From Piscinibacter caeni (lineage in GTDB: Bacteria; Pseudomonadota; Gammaproteobacteria; Burkholderiales; Burkholderiaceae_C), in the NCBI GenBank assembly GCA_003265685.1, contig QJOU01000017.1, positions 45,463 through 109,462 of the forward strand: 64,000 nt of DNA. The letters run 5' to 3'. A program made the translations under genes and the position numbers. Of the stretch, positions 1 to 10,609 are shown one piece after another (position 1 is the stretch's first letter; each line of letters begins with the position of its first letter). A model generated the notes under the pieces. The model made no database searches and was not told the DNA's origin. It saw only the letters and a list, made by a program, of their open reading frames with translations.

Positions 1-255
1 GTGGCCCTTCTCGTTCAGGCCGGCGCGCACCGCCAGGTCGTCCTTGCTGCCCTTGAGCTCGGCCTTGAAAGCCTTCACCGCCTCGGCCGCCTCGTTCATG
101 CCCGGCAGGCGGATGCCCTGCGGGTCCTTCACCCCCTCGCCGCGCAGGTACTTCTCCAGCGCAGTGTTGAGGTCTGAGACGATGTTTCCGATCTCGGACA
201 GGTTCTTCGCCTTGTTCGAGCCGATGCTGGGGTAGATGAAGGACTTCAGCGTCAT
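1..255 (-). CDS. Hypothetical protein, N-terminal part only
   Basis: The first 85 codons of a leftward gene are present; the rest lies beyond the window edge. The ATG at 255-253 follows a strong GAGGAGAG ribosome site, which fixes the start. The visible protein begins MTLKSFIYPSIGSNKAKNLS and is soluble, charged and mostly helical. It shows no signal peptide, membrane segment or motif I recognise. It is divergent from the cytochrome P460-cupredoxin gene to its right, with about 145 bases between the two starts. I do not recognise the family, so no function is offered. Confidence 0.7.
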   Translation of the reverse strand, partial: MTLKSFIYPSIGSNKAKNLSEIGNIVSDLNTALEKYLRGEGVKDPQGIRLPGMNEAAEAVKAFKAELKGSKDDLAVRAGLNEKGH

Positions 256-401
256 CGCGGGCTCTCCTCAGGTGGACGAGGGCGCGATCATCCGCGCCCG
301 GACCCGAGCCGGCAAGGGGCTTGCATCCGGAATTCGCAACCCGGCGTAGCCGTATCCTGCAGGGCCGAGTCCGGCCTTCACACCCGAGGCAGGAGGCGAC
401 G

Positions 402-1232
402 ATGAGGATCGAGGCAGGCAGGATGGCCGGGCTGGCAGCAGCGCTGGCGGGGCTCGGTGCAGCGGCGGTAGCGCTCGCGCAGGCGACGGTGGCGCCCGGG
501 CCGAACAAGCTGAAGTTCCCCGAAGGCTGGAACCAGGGCGTGCTCTACGCGACCGTCGACCGGCCCGACACCAAGCAGTACCGCGAGTTCTACACCAGCG
601 CCGAGGCGGTGCAGGCGGCGCGCGCCGGCAAGCCCATTCCGCACGGCACGGTGATCACGCTGGCCGCCTACGCCGCCAGGCTCGACGCCGAGGGCAGGCC
701 GGTGAAGGATGCCAACGGCCGCTTCGTCAAGGACAAGCTGGTCGCGGTCAACGCGATGATGAAGGGCGAGGGCCTGGGCGCCGACATCCCGGAGGCGATC
801 CGCAACGGCGACTGGATCTACCAGTCCTTCACGCCCGACGGCCAGGTCAACGACAAGGCCAACCTGAGCGCCTGCTACCAGTGCCACCTGCCGTTCGCGA
901 AGGACGACTACCTGACCAACCTCGCCAAGCTGGCCGGCCGCTTCCCGAGCCAGGCGCAGGTGGCGCCCGCGGGCGGCGCGAACGAAGTCGCGGTCAGCGG
1001 CTTCGCGTTCGGACCCGGCATGCTGAAGGTCACGGCCGGGCAGAAGGTCACCTGGGTCAACGCCGACGACACGCCGCACCAGATCTCGATCGTCGGCAGC
1101 AGCCAGCGCAGCGAGGTGATGCTGAAGGGGCAGAGCGCCACGCTGCAGTTCGACGCCGCCGGCAACATCGCCTACGTCTGCGGCCTGCACCCGACCATGA
1201 AGGGCAGCATCGAGGTGGCGGCCAAGCCCTGA
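402..1232 (+). CDS. Periplasmic cytochrome P460 domain fused to a cupredoxin domain
   Basis: 276 residues. The ATG at 402 has an AGGAGG ribosome site at 391-396; the frame stays open upstream to 321 but that start has no such site. Residues 1-27 look like a signal peptide ending near ALAQA. Residues 30-185 resemble the cytochrome P460 family, with one c-type haem motif CYQCH (Cys158, Cys161, His162). Residues 195-276 form a plastocyanin-like domain with likely type-1 copper ligands His226, Cys260, His263 and Met266. P460 proteins are periplasmic haem proteins, some of which oxidise hydroxylamine or nitric oxide species. The attached copper domain would be a natural electron acceptor. Haem and copper binding are supported by motifs; the substrate is unknown. 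The ABC exporter gene follows 39 bases later. Confidence 0.82.
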   Translation: MRIEAGRMAGLAAALAGLGAAAVALAQATVAPGPNKLKFPEGWNQGVLYATVDRPDTKQYREFYTSAEAVQAARAGKPIPHGTVITLAAYAARLDAEGRPVKDANGRFVKDKLVAVNAMMKGEGLGADIPEAIRNGDWIYQSFTPDGQVNDKANLSACYQCHLPFAKDDYLTNLAKLAGRFPSQAQVAPAGGANEVAVSGFAFGPGMLKVTAGQKVTWVNADDTPHQISIVGSSQRSEVMLKGQSATLQFDAAGNIAYVCGLHPTMKGSIEVAAKP

Positions 1233-1271
1233 TGGCGCGGGTCGCGGCACGGATGCGCTAACCTTCGCGCC

Positions 1272-3152
<1,881 letters not shown>

Positions 3153-3203
3153 TGTCGCCCTAGGGATTCGCCGCTCGCGCCTGCGCCGGCAGAGTGCGGC
3201 GCG

Positions 3204-3905
3204 ATGGCGACCATGACCTACCGCTTCGGGCGGAACGACCCGCGCGAGCCCGACGGACGGGCCCGCATCGCCGTCTTCGGCGCCGACGGCGCCACCGGGC
3301 AGTTGGCGGTGCGCCATGCACTCGAGGCCGGCCACCGGGTGACCGCCTGCGTGGCCGACCCGGCCCACCTGCCGCTCGAGCAGGAAGGGCTGCGCCTGGT
3401 GCGCGCCGATCCGCGCTGGCCCGACAGCCTGTGGGGCGTGCTCGACGGCCACGATGCGGTGCTGTGCCTGGTCGGCCACAAGCCGGCGCCGGTGCCGTCG
3501 CCGGACACACCGGCCAACGCCCACCCGGCCGCCGCCCGGGCCACGCGGGCGCTGCTCGAGGCGATGGCCGTCGCCGGGGTCGAGCGCCTGCTGGTGCTCG
3601 GTGCCGCCGGGGTCGGTGATTCGGCGCGCACCGGCCGCCTCGGCCTCGGGCGCTGGGTGCGCTGGTGCCTGCCAGGGGTGATGGCCGACAAGGAGCGCCA
3701 GGAGCGCCTGGTGCGTCACAGCGGGCTGCGCTGGACGGTGCTGCGCCCGGGCCGCCTCAGCCACGAGCCGGCCTGCGGCCACGTCGCCTTCGGCGAAGAC
3801 CTGCCCTGGGGCCTGCGCAGCACCTCGCGCGAGGACGTCGCCGAGCTGATGGTGCGCCTGATCGACGAGCCGGCCGCGGTGGGCAAGGCGCTCACCGTCG
3901 TCTAG
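3204..3905 (+). CDS. NAD(P)-binding atypical short-chain dehydrogenase (NmrA/epimerase-like)
   Basis: 233 residues. The N-terminal Rossmann motif reads VFGADGATGQLAVRHAL, the G-x-x-G-x-x-G pattern of atypical short-chain dehydrogenases. Later segments LVLGAAGVG and WTVLRPGRLS match the central and substrate-side strands of NmrA/NAD(P)H-binding proteins. Members are small cytosolic reductases, epimerases or redox sensors. The usual YxxxK catalytic pair is not evident, which favours a sensor or atypical reductase. It lies 51 bases after the ABC exporter on the same strand and could be the last gene of that transcript. Function beyond nucleotide binding is not inferred. Confidence 0.78.
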   Translation: MATMTYRFGRNDPREPDGRARIAVFGADGATGQLAVRHALEAGHRVTACVADPAHLPLEQEGLRLVRADPRWPDSLWGVLDGHDAVLCLVGHKPAPVPSPDTPANAHPAAARATRALLEAMAVAGVERLLVLGAAGVGDSARTGRLGLGRWVRWCLPGVMADKERQERLVRHSGLRWTVLRPGRLSHEPACGHVAFGEDLPWGLRSTSREDVAELMVRLIDEPAAVGKALTVV

Positions 3906-4114
3906 CGCCTCCCGGGCTCCGGGTCTGCCTCCCTAGGCCACCCCACCCTCCTGGGGGTCCTGCCGACCTGCATCCGCAGGATGTGGTGTCGGCGTATTTC
4001 CTACACGATGAATCGACGCTGACGGACAGGGGTCCTCGGCGCGGATCCATGGCAGCGCAACGGGTCGCTGTCTACGCTTGGATCAGCTGAACCACCCGTG
4101 AAGGAGCCAGCGAG

Positions 4115-4342
4115 ATGAACACCGCTCCCGCGCCCTTGAGTCCCTCGGCGATCGAGGCCCAGTACCAGCTGCGCTTCCAGTCGCTGTTCAACGAAGGCCG
4201 TGCCCTCGAGTTCCCGTGCGACCAGGCCGGGCATGTCGACATGGATGCCCTCAGCGAACGCGCCCGCCACAACTACCTGTACGCCCGCACCGTGATCGGC
4301 CGCGAGTTCGCGACGCCGGCGGTGATCCCCGCGCTGCACTGA
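4115..4342 (+). CDS. Small conserved protein, paralogue of the gene at 63162-63377
   Basis: 75 residues, soluble and acidic. The start has a clear AAGGAG ribosome site seven bases upstream. Its core reads as an aromatic/Arg-rich N-terminal segment (YQLRFQSLFNEGRALEFPCD), then an ALSERAR helix, then a VGRE-like turn and a PAVIPAL tail. The same order and most of the same residues occur in the 71-residue product at 63162-63377, so the two are paralogues. I recall similar proteins as common but uncharacterised in Burkholderiales. The upstream 209-base gap holds a short dyad (CATCC-GCA-GGATG near 3970) but no other gene. It is convergent with the TIR-TPR gene, nine bases between stops. Function unknown. 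Confidence 0.75.
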   Translation: MNTAPAPLSPSAIEAQYQLRFQSLFNEGRALEFPCDQAGHVDMDALSERARHNYLYARTVIGREFATPAVIPALH

Positions 4343-4351
4343 GCCCGGCGC

Positions 4352-5773
4352 TCAGGCGCCGCGACGCAGTTCGGCGAGCAGTTCGTCGACGCTGCGCGGC
4401 AGGCGCCCCTCGGCGCGCTCGGCCAGCAGCTGCTGGCGCAGGGCCTCCAGTTCGCGCAGCGCCGCCTCGCGCCGGCCGTTGAGCGCCGCCAGCCAGGCGC
4501 GCCAGAGCCGATCGAGCTCGGCGCGCTCCGGCGCCGCGGAGCCCGCAGGAACCAGCCAGTCGTAGGTCGCCTGCAGGTCCGCCGGCGCCAAGCGCTCCAG
4601 CAAGGCCGCCCGGTCGCGCGCCTGCCACACCTGTGCATCGAAGCCGTAGTTGCGCAGCCGTTCGCGCTGCGCGGGCGTCGGCGTCTCGCCCTGGCTCCGC
4701 ATGTCGTTGGCGACGGACGCGGCGTAGGCATACAGCCCGCCGTGCTGCCAGGCCGAGGCCAGCTGCAGGCTGCGCACCCAGGCACGCTCGCGCGGGCTGC
4801 GCGCGGCCGCCGTGTAGTGCTGCTCGGCCTCGGCATCGAGCCGGCCGCTGGTCCAGACGCGGTAGTGCGCCCACATCGCATGCGCGTAGACATTCCCTGG
4901 GTCGTCGGCCAGTGCCGCCTCGTACTGCGCCTTCGGGTCGCCGGTGGACACGCCGTCGCGGCTGCGCAGGAACTCGGCCCAGCCGAGATGGGCGCGCAGG
5001 TCGGCGCGGCGCACGCCGGTGGCGCGCGCGAGGCCCTGCGCGAGCACCGGCTGCACCTTGGCCACCAGGGCCGAGAAGGTCTCCTTCTCGCTGACGATGC
5101 GCATCTCGCGCAGCCAGGTCATGCCGCAGTCCTCGCGCGCCTGCCGCGCGGCCTCGTCGTCGGGGCGCGCCGCGGCGATCGCCGCGAACTGGTCCCAGCC
5201 CACCGCGTGGCTGCCGCTGCCGCACAGCTGCACCGCGGCGCCCAGCTCGGCTGCCGCACGCTCGCGCTGCGCCTGCTCGCGCGCCAGCTGCTGCTCGTGG
5301 CGCTGCCAGGCCCAGGCCGCCGCGCCGGCCAGCAGCAGCAGCGCCGCGGCGACGCCCAGCCACGCCGCCAGCGGCCAGCCGCGCCGCATGCGGGCGACCG
5401 CGGCCACGGTCTCGGCCACCAGGTCGCCGCGCGGCTGCAGCAGCGTCACCTGGCGCAGGTAGGCGGGGATGGCGGACAGCGGCGTCGGCTCGGCCATCAC
5501 CGGCAGCACGCGCCCGCCGGGAGCGCGCCAGCGGCGCTCGGCCAGGTCGAGCTCGCTGAGCGCGTAGCTGCCCGGGGCCACCGAATGCGGCGTGACCACG
5601 AAGACCATCGCGTCGGCGTCGTCGATCGCCTCGCGCAGCGCGGCATGGAAGGGCTCGCCCTCCTTCAGCTCGGCGCGGTCGGTGAACACGTCGTGCCCCT
5701 CGCCCTCGAGCGCGAGGCGCAGCCGCTCGGCGAGGTCGCGCAGTTCGGAGGGGTAGGAGACGAAGATCTTCAC
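4352..5773 (-). CDS. TIR-domain membrane protein with TPR-like cytoplasmic or periplasmic tail
   Basis: 473 residues. Residues 1-120 form a TIR domain: opening strand KIFVSYPSE, BB-loop region DRAELKEGEPF, and Glu74 in SYALSELD at the position of the catalytic glutamate of NAD-cleaving TIR domains. One hydrophobic helix follows at about 134-156. The remaining 310 residues are alpha-helical with TPR-like pairs (for example around 265-350) and no enzymatic motif. TIR domains act as NADases, nucleotide-signal synthases or adaptors; which applies here cannot be told by eye. It is divergent from the DUF808 gene, with 89 bases between starts. Several other TIR or TIR-like genes lie in this window with unrelated partner domains. 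Confidence 0.85.
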   Translation of the reverse strand: MKIFVSYPSELRDLAERLRLALEGEGHDVFTDRAELKEGEPFHAALREAIDDADAMVFVVTPHSVAPGSYALSELDLAERRWRAPGGRVLPVMAEPTPLSAIPAYLRQVTLLQPRGDLVAETVAAVARMRRGWPLAAWLGVAAALLLLAGAAAWAWQRHEQQLAREQAQRERAAAELGAAVQLCGSGSHAVGWDQFAAIAAARPDDEAARQAREDCGMTWLREMRIVSEKETFSALVAKVQPVLAQGLARATGVRRADLRAHLGWAEFLRSRDGVSTGDPKAQYEAALADDPGNVYAHAMWAHYRVWTSGRLDAEAEQHYTAAARSPRERAWVRSLQLASAWQHGGLYAYAASVANDMRSQGETPTPAQRERLRNYGFDAQVWQARDRAALLERLAPADLQATYDWLVPAGSAAPERAELDRLWRAWLAALNGRREAALRELEALRQQLLAERAEGRLPRSVDELLAELRRGA

Positions 5774-5862
5774 GGCGGCTGCGGCCGATTGTTGGCCCGA
5801 TCCGCGGGGCGCGCAACGCAGCGGCTACGATGCGCGGCTTCCGTCACTGCCCGGACACGACG

Positions 5863-6783
<921 letters not shown>

Positions 6784-6891
6784 CCTTTGGCACGGCGCCG
6801 GCCGCTGTGCCGATCACTGCGCCGGTCGCACCGCCGCGCGCGGCGAAATAATCCCCACGCAGAACAAGCCCACACCCGAGCGGGAGACCCG

Positions 6892-7479
6892 ATGCACCGA
6901 CCGAACGCCGCGCTGCCTGCGCTGCTGCTGGCCCTGGCCCTGGCCGCCGGCAGCGCCGCCGCCGCGCCGACCGCGACCAGGTTCGACCCGGCCGTCGAGG
7001 TGCAGGGCAGCAAGCTGCAGCTCAACGGCGCGGGCACGCGCTACCGCGCCATCTTCAAGGTGTACGACATGGCGCTGTACACGACGAAGAAGGTCGCCTC
7101 GAGCGCCGAGCTGCTCGCGCTGCAGGGGCCCAAGCGGCTGCAGTTCGTGGCGCTGCGCGAGCTGCCCGGCACCGACCTGGGCCGGCTGTTCCTCAAGGGC
7201 ATGGGCGACAACGCCACCCGCGAGCAGGTGCAGCGCCACACGCTGGCCAGCGCGCGGCTGATCGAGGTGTTCTCCGGCCGCTCGAAGATGCTGCCGGGCG
7301 AATCGTTCGCGATGGAGTTCGTGCCGGGCAAGGGCACCACCTTCTACATCCTCGGCAAGCCGCAGGGCGACCCGGTCGGCGACGACGAGTTCTTCTCGAT
7401 GGTGCTGCGCATCTGGTTCGGCGAGTCTCCCGCGGACCCGCTGCTCAAGGATGCGCTGCTCGGGCAATCCAGGGAGTGA
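6892..7479 (+). CDS. Exported chalcone isomerase-like domain protein
   Basis: 195 residues with a signal peptide (first 24 residues, ending GSAAAA). The mature part contains the bacterial chalcone-isomerase-like fold: GTRYRAIFKVYDMALYT, KRLQFVALRELPGTDLGR and FSMVLRIWFGESPAD are characteristic. Plant-type enzymes cyclise chalcones, but bacterial secreted members lack a known substrate and probably bind small lipids or act structurally. The ATG at 6892 gives the signal peptide; the upstream in-frame extension from 6787 would destroy it. An AAATAAT -10-like element sits near 6845. Its stop is seven bases before the next start, so the two genes are probably cotranscribed. Confidence 0.85.
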   Translation: MHRPNAALPALLLALALAAGSAAAAPTATRFDPAVEVQGSKLQLNGAGTRYRAIFKVYDMALYTTKKVASSAELLALQGPKRLQFVALRELPGTDLGRLFLKGMGDNATREQVQRHTLASARLIEVFSGRSKMLPGESFAMEFVPGKGTTFYILGKPQGDPVGDDEFFSMVLRIWFGESPADPLLKDALLGQSRE

Positions 7480-7486
7480 GACGACG

Positions 7487-7726
7487 ATGGGCCTGACCGT
7501 GACCTCGATCGCGCTCGGCGGGCTGCAGGCCTCGCGCGAGCGCCTGGACGGTGCCGCCGGTCGCATTGCCAACCGCGCCGCGACCGGGCTGGCGGCCACC
7601 CCGGGCCCCTCGCTCGAGCAGGACATCGTGACGCAGCGCGAAGCCGCGCTGCTCTACCGCGCCAACCTCGGCGTGCTGCGCACCGAGCAGGAGATGCTCG
7701 GCCAGCTGCTCGACCTGCGCGCCTGA
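7487..7726 (+). CDS. Short flagellar rod-like (FlgB/FlgC-like) protein
   Basis: 79 residues. The N-terminal stretch TSIALGGLQASRERLDGAAGR, followed by IANRA, resembles the start of flagellar basal-body rod proteins. The C-terminal stretch VTQREAALLYRANLGVLRTE resembles their conserved end. The intervening sequence, normally 50 or more residues, is nearly absent, so only the paired terminal helices remain. A GGGAG ribosome site and ATG at 7487 define the start; the reading frame also runs upstream to 7451 inside the previous gene. No other flagellar gene is nearby. It may be a rod-protein mimic, an export substrate or a relic. Similarity is moderate and function is inferred only from pattern. 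Confidence 0.6.
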   Translation: MGLTVTSIALGGLQASRERLDGAAGRIANRAATGLAATPGPSLEQDIVTQREAALLYRANLGVLRTEQEMLGQLLDLRA

Positions 7727-7758
7727 ACGGCGCCGCGGCGCCGGCCGCTCGCACCTGC

Positions 7759-8388
7759 TCAGGTGGCCAACCACGCCACCAGCGCCGCCCAGTGCAGCGC
7801 GACGGTGGCCCAGTAGGTCTTGCGGAACTCCGTCTTGGCCGACTTGTGGCGCAGCAGCCGCTGCGCCAGCCAGGCGCCGGGCCAGCCGCCGATCAGGCTG
7901 GCCGCGTGCAGCAGCCACTCGGGCGTGCGCCGGGCGTGGCGCTGGGCGGCGAACTTGTCGCTCCAGTACAGGTAGAAGGTGATCACGCCCACCAGCGGTG
8001 CCGACAGCGCCACAGGCACGGCGAGGCGCTGCGTCCAGGCCGCCCACACCAGCAGCACCGTGTAGGCCGGCAGCAGCAGCAGCATCGCGCGGATCTCGGC
8101 CGCGGCGTAGGGCGGCGGCGGCGGGCGCTTGCGGCGCGCGGCGTTCGCCGGGGACTCCTCGCTGCGCGGGGTCGCACCGGCTTCCAGCGGCACCACGGCC
8201 ATCGCGCGCGGCCCCTTGCCGCCGACGTGGATCTCCTCGTAGCGCACGTGCAGCCCTTCAGCCGGCGCAGTGCGGCCGCCGCGGTAGTCGCGGATGTGGA
8301 AGAACACGTCCGCATCGGTGCTCGGGCTGCGCACGAAGCCGAAGCCGTGCTCCGCGTCCCAGCGAACGATCGTTCCCTGCTTGTTCAT
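7759..8388 (-). CDS. Cold-shock domain plus DUF1294 membrane protein
   Basis: 209 residues. Residues 1-65 are a cold-shock-type nucleic-acid-binding domain: GTIVRWDAEHGFGFV and VFFHIRDY carry the two RNP motifs. A Pro/Arg-rich linker (about 70-95) leads to a DUF1294 module with three to four membrane helices and the conserved SLIGGWPGAWLAQRLLRHKS and FRKTYW signatures. This fusion is common in proteobacteria. It would tether an RNA/ssDNA-binding domain to the inner-membrane face, but no function is established. It ends 32 bases from the convergent rod-like gene and has its own start at 8388. Confidence 0.92.
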   Translation of the reverse strand: MNKQGTIVRWDAEHGFGFVRSPSTDADVFFHIRDYRGGRTAPAEGLHVRYEEIHVGGKGPRAMAVVPLEAGATPRSEESPANAARRKRPPPPPYAAAEIRAMLLLLPAYTVLLVWAAWTQRLAVPVALSAPLVGVITFYLYWSDKFAAQRHARRTPEWLLHAASLIGGWPGAWLAQRLLRHKSAKTEFRKTYWATVALHWAALVAWLAT

Positions 8389-8451
8389 GTCGATCGATCG
8401 TAGCGGCGCGCTGCCGGCGCGCTGTTGCCGGTTGTAGGTCGCGCGCGGTCC

Positions 8452-9171
8452 TCAGCGGCGCTGCGGCGGCCGGGGCGCGAGCGCGTCCAGGTCGTCGAAA
8501 TAATCTGAGGACACCGGCTCGAGCTGCCGCCCCGCGGCCAGCGCCTGGTCGCCGTCGGCGAGCAACTCCACCATGTCGGGCACCGGCAGCACGCGCCGCC
8601 CGTTCGGGCCGATCGCCAGCGGTTCCGGCGCCACCGAGTCCGGGCCGGTGGCCTGCGGCGCGGCCTCGGCCACCTGGGTGCGCACCTCGGCGACGCTGGG
8701 CAGGGCCTCGGCGCGCCAGTGCGCGACGCGGATGCCGGCCGCCTTCAGCACCTCGGCCATGCGCGCGTGGCGCTGCTGGGCGCGCGGCGATTCGTTGGCG
8801 GTGCGCACGTCGATGGCCAGCACCACGCGCGAGCTCTGGTCGCACACCAGCAGGTCGACGCTGAGCCGGCCGACGCGGGTCAGCCAGTCGCTGTAGGAAT
8901 AACGCGTCGGCACGCTGATGAAGCGTGCCAGCGGCACCTGCGCGAGCACCAGCTGGCCCGGCACCGCCTTGCGCAGCAGCTCGTAGGCCTCGCGCTCGGC
9001 GCTCGTCATCACGCGCACGGCCTGCGGCGTCCAGGCCTGGATGGTGTCCAGCGATTCGGCGCTGGTGCTGCGCTTGCGCGACGAGTTGCCGCGCCGGCGC
9101 GCGAACAGCAGCGAGACCAGCAGGGCGGAGATCGCCAGGGCGGCGATGAAGGTCGGGTCGAGGGCTGACAC
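8452..9171 (-). CDS. DUF2726 domain protein with N-terminal membrane anchor
   Basis: 239 residues. A hydrophobic helix at about 9-24 is followed by a basic RRRGNSSRKR stretch. A DUF2726 core spans about 55-170: MTSAEREAYELLRKAV, VLAQVPLARFI, LSVDLLVCDQSSRVVLAIDV. The core is reminiscent of the restriction-endonuclease-like fold (a D-x-n-D/E-x-K-like strand order), and the family is thought to be nuclease-like. I see no convincing catalytic lysine, so activity is doubtful. The C-terminus is low complexity. It is 63 bases upstream of the cold-shock/DUF1294 gene on the same strand. No role is assigned. Confidence 0.82.
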   Translation of the reverse strand: MSALDPTFIAALAISALLVSLLFARRRGNSSRKRSTSAESLDTIQAWTPQAVRVMTSAEREAYELLRKAVPGQLVLAQVPLARFISVPTRYSYSDWLTRVGRLSVDLLVCDQSSRVVLAIDVRTANESPRAQQRHARMAEVLKAAGIRVAHWRAEALPSVAEVRTQVAEAAPQATGPDSVAPEPLAIGPNGRRVLPVPDMVELLADGDQALAAGRQLEPVSSDYFDDLDALAPRPPQRR

Positions 9172-9288
9172 GCGAAGTCCCGCAACGAAAGACGAGCGCC
9201 AAGGCTAGCGCCCGGCCGCGCTGCCCGGTCGATCGATCAGCGGGAGTTTTTCACGCCAGTCGGGCGCGGGCGCCCCGACGGCGTGCCG

Positions 9289-9789
9289 TCACGGCGCGGC
9301 GGCCGCGCCGAGGATGCGCTGCTCGAACCAGCCGGTGAGCAGGCGCTTCTCCCGCTGCAGCGGGTCAGACGGTTCGGCCGCGTTCGGGTGCCAGAGGTAG
9401 GCCATGTCCGACAACTGCTCCTCGCCGCGGCGCAGCTCGCGTCCGCCCTCGCTCAGCGTGTAGCTCAGGCGCAGGCGCGGCCAGTCGGCGCCGCCGCGCA
9501 CGATGCGCATCATCTTGCTGGTCGGGCCCACCGGCAGGAGTGTGCCGGCCAGGTCGACATCGAGCAGCCGCACGCGCAGCACCGCGTCCTGGCCGGGCAG
9601 GCGCGGGCCGAGGGCGCGCAGCGCCGCGGCCAGCGACTCGAGGGTCGCCGTGCGTTCGTTCGGGGTGTCTCCGGCGTCCGCCCAGGCCGTCGCCGGGTCG
9701 TACGACACCTCGACGGTGCCGGCCTGAGCGGCCACCAGGGCCGCGCTGCACAGGAGGCCGAGGCCGGCCTGGCGGGCGATGCGGTTCAT
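9289..9789 (-). CDS. DUF3016 exported protein
   Basis: 166 residues with a signal peptide (MNRIARQAGLGLLCSAALVA then AQAG). The mature protein matches DUF3016: a V-S-Y-D-P opening, a central RLLDVDLAGTL strand and MMRIVRGGADWPRLRLSYTL. The ATG at 9789 is preceded by AGGAGAAG. The much longer in-frame extension to 10449 has no ribosome site and is a shadow of the opposite-strand gene. The family is periplasmic or outer-membrane-associated and uncharacterised. It is divergent from the gene at 9976, with 186 bases of promoter-bearing spacer holding no other gene. Confidence 0.85.
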   Translation of the reverse strand: MNRIARQAGLGLLCSAALVAAQAGTVEVSYDPATAWADAGDTPNERTATLESLAAALRALGPRLPGQDAVLRVRLLDVDLAGTLLPVGPTSKMMRIVRGGADWPRLRLSYTLSEGGRELRRGEEQLSDMAYLWHPNAAEPSDPLQREKRLLTGWFEQRILGAAAAP

Positions 9790-9975
9790 GCACTTCTCCT
9801 CGTCGCGGGTTCGCGCTCGGTTCGACTCCGGCGTCCGGCCCGGGTTCCGGCGCCCGGACACGACAACGCGGGACACCTTTCGAGACATTTTCGACCCGTG
9901 CCGCGCCGTGTGTCGAGCCGCCCGGGCGGTTCCGTGGCAGGCTTGGAACCTGATCGTGATCACCGTCAACGCACC

Positions 9976-10530
9976 ATGAGCGCCACCTCTTCCTCGGGCA
10001 AGCGAAACCGCCGGCATCCGCTGGCCTGGCTGGGCGGGCTGCTGTCGCGCCCGCTCAGGCTCGAACGCCGCGGCGTGCAGCTGCATGTGGTGCTCGGCGA
10101 GCCGAATCAGCCGCCGGCACCGCCGGTGCGGCCCGGCGAGGTGCTGCGGCGCGGCCACGAGGCGCTGCGCGCGCTGCTGGCCCGTCACCCGGATGCGCGC
10201 CACCTGCTGCGCCACCTGAGCTTCTTCGAGCAGGCGCTCGGTCGCCACGGCTCGCGTGCCCTGCGCTCCGAGGTGCCGCTGCAGGTGCTGCGGCGCGCTC
10301 ACGAGCAGCTCGAGATGCTGCTGCGCGAGGATTCGTCCGCCGAGCTGGCGGCCCTCGCGGCGCGCCTGGAGCGCGCCGTCAAGGACCGCAGCCGGGCCGA
10401 GGACGCGGCCCCGCCTGCCGGCGCGGTGCAGGTCTCGGAGGCGAGCCATTCGCTGTTCGACGAGATGGAGCGCAGCTGGACCGGGAACATCCCGCTCGGC
10501 GCCGCTGCCGCGCCGCCCGAACGCGCCTGA
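9976..10530 (+). CDS. Hypothetical helical protein
   Basis: 184 residues. A basic N-terminus containing WLGGLLSRPLRLERRGVQL is followed by two long helix-rich segments (about 55-85 and 95-130) with regular Leu/Arg spacing, suggesting a coiled or bundled fold. The C-terminal motif SLFDEMERSWTG is distinctive. No signal peptide or enzyme motif is visible. The ATG at 9976 is chosen because upstream codons overlap the divergent DUF3016 promoter region. It lies 79 bases before the TPR lipoprotein gene on the same strand. I do not recognise the family. Confidence 0.65.
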   Translation: MSATSSSGKRNRRHPLAWLGGLLSRPLRLERRGVQLHVVLGEPNQPPAPPVRPGEVLRRGHEALRALLARHPDARHLLRHLSFFEQALGRHGSRALRSEVPLQVLRRAHEQLEMLLREDSSAELAALAARLERAVKDRSRAEDAAPPAGAVQVSEASHSLFDEMERSWTGNIPLGAAAAPPERA

Positions 10531-10609
10531 GTCTGAGAGGCAGGCCCGCCGGCTCTGCCGATACGCCGGATGGCCAGAACGCCGGCCGCGGCGTAGAGTG
10601 CCGTTCGTG

